Shown one piece after another: positions 44,298 to 64,000 of a DNA stretch of 64,000 nucleotides. This stretch comes from Prosopocoilus inquinatus (taxonomy: Eukaryota > Arthropoda > Insecta > Coleoptera > Lucanidae), in assembly GCA_036172665.1 (NCBI GenBank), contig CM069872.1, positions 50,454,101 through 50,518,100 of the forward strand, in the 5' to 3' direction. The notes beneath the pieces are model-generated. The model had not been told where the DNA came from and ran no database searches. It was given only the letters and a program-made list of their open reading frames with translations. Position numbers and translations under genes: made by a program. Position 1 is the first letter of the stretch. The number at the start of each line of letters is the position of its first letter.

Positions 44298-45382
44298 CAG
44301 TCGCGAGCCCAGAAAATGGAACACTATATTTTTTTTCTCGATTGCGTCCATATTTAATTGGCAGATTCCAGTGTGGGTCATAACGTCAAAATAATCAAAC
44401 TTCGATAAAGATTATTCATAACATTTCATATAAAGAGCACAGCTTTAATGGATACAATAATTAATAATTAAAAGTTTAAAAAATAAAATGGATGGCATAA
44501 TGACATTTCAATGGTGGCAACAATTTTCTGTAAACAAAAAGTATGATCCACGCAGCTAGATTTATATTTTGGCGCCCTCTGACGATGAGGGCATGCAAAA
44601 ATGGGCAATTATCAAAATTATTTTAAAAAAATGATAACCAAAAAAAAAATTGGAAAAAAATGGAAAAATTTTTAAATACGAGGGACACATTATTTAAAGC
44701 TTTCCTACTACTTTTAAAACATTTTCCTTCACTTTTCTAAACATTTTCCTTCACTTCCTTTCAAGTTCCTAGCAATGTAAGTGGGCGGAGCCCGCTTGTT
44801 ATTAACACCTTACATAATTAATTTTTTTTTGTAACAAATAAAATTATTAAATGCATTAAATTTTTAATGAAAAATGAAACTTACAAAAATTAAACTTTTC
44901 TACTTTTAATTGCCGCAGCAAACTGTCCTATTTTAGTCGATGTTTTGCCGTGAGTTTGACGGCTTTATCAAGACAGTTCAGTCTCGTGGATTTAAGCTTG
45001 GAATTTGTTGTGGTTTCTTTATTTTGGGGTTTGTACATTTATTTGAGCGTGTTTGGATGGGAATTGTATTTTTTTAATGATTTAATCTAAGCTCCCTCAA
45101 AAATATAAAAATTATTCTTATATAAATACACTGATTTAATCAAAATCCCCTTTTAATTAATCTTAATTTAATTTCTAATAATTTTTACCCGACTCTTACT
45201 AATTAATTTCTTGTCAAAAAAAATTACAAAATATGTCCAGTGGTAAAAAAGAGGTTAATTGCCGCCCCTTAAAAATGGCGCCCGTGTGCACTGCAGGCTT
45301 TGCACATATGGTTACGGGAGCCCTGGATTTTGGGACTCTTTTTTAGTTTTAAGACATGACCCGTTTTATACGCTCGCGACTG
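44298..45382. mobile_element. 1.09-kb element with CAGTCGCGAGC terminal inverted repeats
   Basis: CAGTCGCGAGC at the left and its perfect reverse GCTCGCGACTG at the right, followed inward by A-rich tracts on both sides. TA abuts the left end; the right flank reads TG, so one copy of the duplication is mutated or the element targets differently. No transposase frame remains. Confidence 0.6.
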
Positions 45383-46884
45383 TGCATTTTAACTTTTTTA
45401 CATAGAATAACATTCGACGTCAGCGGGCGTAATACAAGCAAAAAGTAATAATCATTGAAGTATCGGTAATGAATTTTAACACAGCAGATGTGCGTCAGTT
45501 GAATTTTCATAATACTTTCGAAATCTGGAAAGTTACTTCTCAGTTCAATGGCGTAACCAGAAGTCAAGTTGTCGAGTTTACAAAACTTTTACACTACCTG
45601 ATTATTCACATGTGACGGAAGCTTTTTTTGTTAATCTAAGTTGTTTTATTATTTAGCCCCCTCCGCGAAATTTTTGGTGGCAGTGGTGGGATCTTCAACA
45701 GAACTTTTTACTCTCTATTATACCAAAGTCTTTTGGGTTTCTTACGATAGTAACAATTACATATAAGGAAAAACACTTGTAGTTTGTTTGTTGATATTTT
45801 AATTTCTTGGCTTCGGTAGGGTACGAGAGGGAAGGCGCCGGGTTGCTTTATAATCCCCATAACTACGTCACTGTCTTAGTTATTGCTGAAAGAGTCGACG
45901 TCAACGATTTATTGAGATTTCTTACATCAAACTTTTTTTTTTAATATAATTTGATAATCGTTTCAAATTAAAAGATAATTCTACCTCGAGTTATGATAGG
46001 TGCAACAAAATTTCGTGGGCCCCTGAAAGAATTAATAAATGAATAAAAAGGTTGCCTGCCTTAGCACGCACGAAATGTTTGTAAATTGTTGAAAATAAAC
46101 CCGTCTTTGAGTTATCGGCTTTAAACTTTCCGAGTTTTATTGTATGGTAAATAAGTTGACATAATCACTTCTCTTCCTGAGGATTTGGAATCAGACAGTC
46201 ATTGTTTTTCTACGTCAGATTTCTTATTTACTATTTAACATTTTTTTACATAAACGCCTAAACGCGGTGAATAAACTCCGTTCGTGATGCCTAAGGTGAA
46301 ACCGATTGTTAAATAAATAAACGCTGATACTCTAATAATCTCAAACAACTTTTTAATTCTAATTTGTTAAATAAACATAAATGTTTTATATGTGTACTTA
46401 CCCTTAACTAAAAAAAAAAAAAAAAATATGTACTATATACAGAGTATTCCAATTCTCGTGGAATTTTACGTACACGTCGCAATAATTTTTTGTTTTACGA
46501 TCTGTGGAAGTTAATATATAAATCAGTGTGTAGAAAGTAAGTGAGTAAGTCTTCTTCTGTAGGTTATAAAATAGGAGAGTATATGACAGAAACGAGTCAT
46601 TTATTATAATTATTTTTAATATACTATTTATTTCTGCCCAATGTTTATTTGATTCATTGTTTGTTTTTTTGTGTACATTTCATAAATGTAATGAATGTTT
46701 AATATAATCGGTAAGGTCATTGAATAATTGTTCCTACGGACTGCGTTAATAATCTTCATTTGAATTCTTTGGAAATTTTACATAAAAACATGAGACATCT
46801 CGTAAATCAAAAGGGCATACGTAATTTGCTACAATGTTATAAATATCGGGGATTACCGCGAAGAATAATAGAAGAACGTAAACC

Positions 46885-61714
<14,830 letters not shown>

Positions 61715-64000
61715 TACAGTTGCATTTTGTAATGAATCTTAACTTATGAAAATTTAAAATGTAAAAGTAAAGAATGATTTTTTAAAATTGAATTTTTGTC
61801 ACCTATTCACCCGCTCAGCAGAAATGAGAGGCGTTGCGCCAATTATGCAACTTACCTCGGCCCAGAAGTTAGGTCGGTCGTCCTTTCGAAAACGAGATGG
61901 AAAATCAGAGTTGCGTAACGGTGCCCACTCAGTGGATACGGCGTGGGATATCTCTAAAGATGTTACGGAAAAGGGCGTCACCCAGCGGTGGTTACGCAAC
62001 CCAAAAGATGTCAAAAACTGTGTGTTCTTAAACGTTCTCGTCAAGGGCAACGCCCTTGGACTCGTTTACTCGACAGCGTACCCCTGAAGGTGGTGAAGGC
62101 ACCTGCCTCCCCAAAGGTAGGTCAATCCAAGGTTATTGAATAGAAACCCAATAAATGAACCAAGCTCTTTACGGTCAAAAAGAAAGCAATTCATTTGAAC
62201 CGGCAAGGTTTGGAACACAGTTCACAAAAGTCATAAAGACACCCTGAAGAGGTGCTCGGGCGAATCTTAATTATCAAAATAGCTGTAAATAGAAATACAA
62301 AACCCAAAATAGGGAAACCTTTGCTTCAGCAAGAGTACTCTGGCGTCTGCGCATAACAGCGTAACATATAACAGATGGTAACGGAAGTTCTATTTGTAAC
62401 AACCGCTATAGCACACGAAAAACAAAAAAAAGCAACACGTGACGCGTGAAGTGCGATAACGCAAAAATCATTTTAAAGAAACGAATAATAAAAGCGATGC
62501 TAAATATAAATCCACAATCGTCAAATTTTAACAAGTGAAAAACGATACAAAATAAATAACAAAGAGTAAGCTGGACTTCAACAACGGTAAAACTATTCGG
62601 AGAACTAAAAAAAAAAATTATATAATCAGGCAAAACGGTAGAGGTTGCCGCCGCAAAAAAAATAAATCCGTAAGTTCACATCCGTGCCGCAAAAGTCGAC
62701 GTCACACCCTGCGTAATGCCGAAGTCGGGGCTTAGTCGATGAGAGGAAAAAAAGTCAGAAATGGTTGGAGCTTACGTGGTTGTTATAAAAAGACGATTTT
62801 ACACGATCCAAACGGGTCACTTCCCGGACGTTCGAGTTTTGCCTCTCTAGGGCGTTGATTGTGCCGACGTTAGGAGCAAAAAATATGACGGCCAGCCAAA
62901 AAGGCTGAGCAGCGGCGGCGTCAGATTCCTCAATTTGACGTCAGGAGCAAAAAAAAAACGGCTAGCCGAAAGGGCTGAGCTACGGCGTCGGATTCCTCAA
63001 TTTGAATCGACAGGGTTCCTCACGAACGGTGGAATAGTGTGTAGGCCTCACACAGGTTGCTTTAACAACAGCAAATTAATAAAACGCCGCAAACAACGAA
63101 AACGTGGTCAGCAAATGGCGGTCGTACAAGAGACGGAGAGAAGAAAAAAAAATGAACTCTCCTCTTGCAAAGTACACGAGCAGCATCGCCGCATTTCGCG
63201 GCTTCAACAGCAATGAAGAAAACTTCCTTGCATTGCAAAAGCCCGAAGAAAAACGGGGGTCTAGAAAACGGAGGTCAAAAGCGACCAACACTGCAAGCGA
63301 TGTGCGTAAGTCAAGTGAAGCCAGCGCGCGCGCCTCTCAAAAGTACGCACGATTCCCGTCTCAGACGGGACGTGCTCCGCGATCTTACGTTCAACGTCCG
63401 GACTCGCAACAAAAATTAGAGACACCTTCCCCCAACGCAAAAAGAAAACTGTAACATTTTACTGACGTAAATAATAGGAGTAATTTTTATTGACCATAAT
63501 AAAGCTGTATGACAAGACGGAAAACCGGATGTAGTCGTAGTTTTGGAAAGTCATAAGCAAAACAAGTCCAACGCGACCAAAAAAAAAAAAAAAATTGAGA
63601 AATACTGACAATGACACAAAAAGATGCAGTGATTGTACATAGCCAATGATCCTAACTTAAGCAAATAGCAAAACCTAGAGATCTTGAGCCTTATTGAAAA
63701 GAAGTTTGAAATTGTAAATCTACTTGTAGATCGATTAGTACAAATGCTATTGACATTGGGGGCGTTTTCGATAATTCAACGGGACTAATCTGGTTACTGT
63801 ATTTTTCTCACTCTTACATGCATTGAAACAGAATTCTTCTCTCTCTCACATTTCTATCGCGGTTATGCATCGGATACTCACAGTTATGGCATTCCTTAAA
63901 ATAAAATACCCCAAGTACAATTGCAGTATAATCAGCAAAGCGAGGATTAAAAAGTCCCTTCGTGCAGCGTTTCTCGATGCGATCGGATCAGGTGCGCCGC
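61715..64000. other. Region downstream of FASN, no recognised gene
   Basis: Candidate AATAAA at about 62149. Frames at 61788-62087, 62935-63216 and 63104-63454 are short; the last two are very basic, overlap, and match no family I know. A ~70-bp direct duplication lies at about 62867-63004. The segment may belong to a transposon or to the start of a gene beyond the window. Confidence 0.4.
62867..63004. repeat. ~70-bp direct tandem duplication
   Basis: 'gacgttaggagcaaaaaata' ... 'cagattcctcaatttg' repeated as 'gacgtcaggagcaaaaaaaa' ... 'cggattcctcaatttg', both with 'ggctgagc' and 'gcggcg/tacggcg' inside. Confidence 0.8.

Larger units (their letters stand above)
41853..46884. other. Divergent intergenic region BABAM1 / FASN paralogue
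   Basis: About 5 kb between divergently transcribed genes, so both promoters should be here. It contains the nested MITE pair at 42959-43207, a ~300-bp element around 44000-44296, a 31-bp tandem duplication at about 44157-44220 ('aaaagtcaaaaatatcKgtc'), and a 1.09-kb element at 44298-45382. No TATA box can be assigned with confidence. 45400-46880 shows only AT-rich unique DNA. Confidence 0.55.

Noticed and set aside
63104..63454. Basic 116-codon frame near the window end
   Set aside because: Overlaps other frames, has low-complexity Lys/Arg/Ser composition and no recognisable domain; not called as a gene.

Overview
This window is animal nuclear DNA, most likely from an insect. It is AT-rich, its split genes have many introns of 50-66 bp, and it is dense in short inverted-repeat elements. 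A beetle would fit, but the sequence alone does not prove the order. No bacterial, viral or CRISPR feature was seen.

Five protein genes can be rebuilt exon by exon. (1) A Tubby-superfamily gene (TULP4/Tusp type, + strand, 96-26783) has 12 coding exons and encodes 1340 aa. Its first coding exon is at 96-191 and its second at 18995, so almost all of the first 19 kb is one intron. (2) A single-exon ELMO-domain gene (ELMOD2 type, +, 35022-35957). (3) A six-exon gene for a predicted ER-membrane protein with two thioredoxin-like CxxC segments (-, 37222-38493). (4) A single-exon BABAM1/MERIT40 gene (-, 40716-41852). (5) A 27-exon animal fatty acid synthase paralogue (+, 46885-61714, 2266 aa). All its joins keep frame, and its KS, DH, ER, KR, ACP and TE motifs are intact. 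Its malonyl/acetyl transferase has lost the catalytic Ser and His and is shortened.

The rest is mostly repeats. Tusp intron 1 holds three tandem ~438-bp units, each with a type I hammerhead ribozyme motif on the sense strand (788-2080). It also holds a ~315-bp tandem array (3890-5190), a ~5.8-kb palindrome with ~2.15-kb arms (5866-11700), T-rich repeat DNA and several MITEs. A second, better preserved hammerhead with a GUC cleavage triplet lies on the minus strand at 33011-33075, next to a 79-bp-arm hairpin made of related sequence. FASN introns carry at least six MITE-like hairpins. The 4-kb FASN intron 2 carries a 2-kb element with terminal inverted repeats.

The five genes have no evident joint pathway. 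The most unusual signals are the tandem hammerhead (retrozyme-like) array, the acyltransferase-dead FAS paralogue, three GC-AG introns in two genes, and the giant palindrome.
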